Shown here: positions 63,863 through 64,000 of the stretch, in pieces
Position numbering within the stretch: position 1 is the first letter of the stretch
Layout of the letters: each line of letters starts with the position of its first letter
Notes under the pieces: model-generated
Database searches by the model: none
What the model was told of the DNA's origin: nothing
Seen by the model: only the letters and a program-made list of their open reading frames with translations
Program-made: the position numbers and the translations under genes
Source of the DNA: Guillardia theta CCMP2712
Lineage: Eukaryota; Cryptophyceae; Pyrenomonadales; Geminigeraceae
Direction: 5' to 3'
Length of the DNA: 64,000 nt
Assembly: GCF_000315625.1 (NCBI RefSeq)
Contig: NW_005434673.1
Coordinates: forward strand, 1,261,032-1,325,031

Positions 63863-64000
63863 CTAATTGAAGTAGAAACCATCCATGCCATGCTGCAGAG
63901 CTGTCTTGAGCCGGCACGCGAGTATTTCTGTCGACGAGTACTCAGGGAGCTTGAGGAAATGGAAGCAGGTGTTGGCTGAAGGAAAGTGATCATCAGGGTC
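63863..64000 (-). CDS. HECT-type E3 ubiquitin ligase, C-terminal fragment
   Basis: Read on the minus strand from the window edge: DPDDHFPSANTCFHFLKLPE, then YSSTEILACRLKTALQHG and a stop after GFYFN. This is the HECT C-lobe: Cys in the ANTCF motif is the catalytic ubiquitin-accepting residue, and LKLPEYSS followed by a helix is invariant in the family. The end MDGFYFN replaces the more usual GFGLS. The protein continues beyond the window, so the remainder is not visible. It converges with the EamA gene, with 139 bases between stops. Confidence 0.88.
   Translation of the reverse strand, partial: DPDDHFPSANTCFHFLKLPEYSSTEILACRLKTALQHGMDGFYFN

Noticed and set aside
1-64000. tRNA, rRNA or intact transposase genes
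   Set aside because: I looked for tRNA-like arms, rRNA motifs and transposase or reverse-transcriptase motifs in the translations and saw none; a covariance-model scan would be decisive.

Overview
The window is nuclear DNA of a eukaryotic alga, probably a cryptophyte close to Guillardia theta. The taxon is an inference from four observations. Genes are split by many very short spliceosomal introns. Two proteins open with a signal peptide ending in an Ala-Ser-Ala-Phe motif, the hallmark of targeting to red-algal-derived secondary plastids (adenylylsulfate reductase and an EamA transporter). A BBSome subunit (BBS8) implies a flagellate. There are no operons, ribosome-binding sites or prokaryotic features. 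Two 100-base N runs mark assembly gaps.

Layout. 0-6 kb: three tandem minus-strand copies of an unrecognised gene family plus a broken inverted fragment, then a GC-rich island and a 75-bp tandem repeat. 7-11 kb: an ankyrin protein and a plastid-type APS/PAPS reductase lacking the iron-sulfur ligands. 11.6-18 kb: AFG1-type ATPase, a NYN-LOTUS-SAP protein and a SpoU/TrmJ RNA methyltransferase. 19-29.5 kb: a coiled-coil/C2 protein and a large chitobiase-C-domain/RCC1 fusion. 29.5-36.2 kb: an unknown membrane-anchored protein, the CTF18 clamp-loader subunit and a two-domain glycosyltransferase. 36.5-46 kb: BBS8, a plant-type HhH-GPD DNA glycosylase and an SV2-like MFS transporter. 46-55 kb: a transmembrane coiled-coil protein with a duplicated Cys module, an LRRC57-like LRR protein cut by a gap, a coiled-coil protein with 96-bp repeats, an RNI-type LRR protein and a zinc-ribbon/RGG/CCCH protein. 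55-62 kb: GC-rich islands flanked by G/C-strand-biased repeats, around an unrecognised multi-exon gene. 62-64 kb: an EamA plastid transporter and the C-terminus of a HECT ubiquitin ligase.

The genes serve unrelated cellular functions; no single pathway links them. What unites the window is architecture. Genes are tightly packed, either convergent with 1-14 bases between stop codons or divergent with as little as 59 bases between ATGs. Introns cluster at about 44-49 nt, and longer ones usually carry microsatellites. The remaining space is taken by low-complexity DNA and by two recurrent unexplained sequence types: GC-rich palindrome-dense islands and G-strand-biased GGGGTAGGGGT-like tracts. 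Exon models were built by eye from splice motifs, reading-frame phase and family similarity; no transcript data were available.
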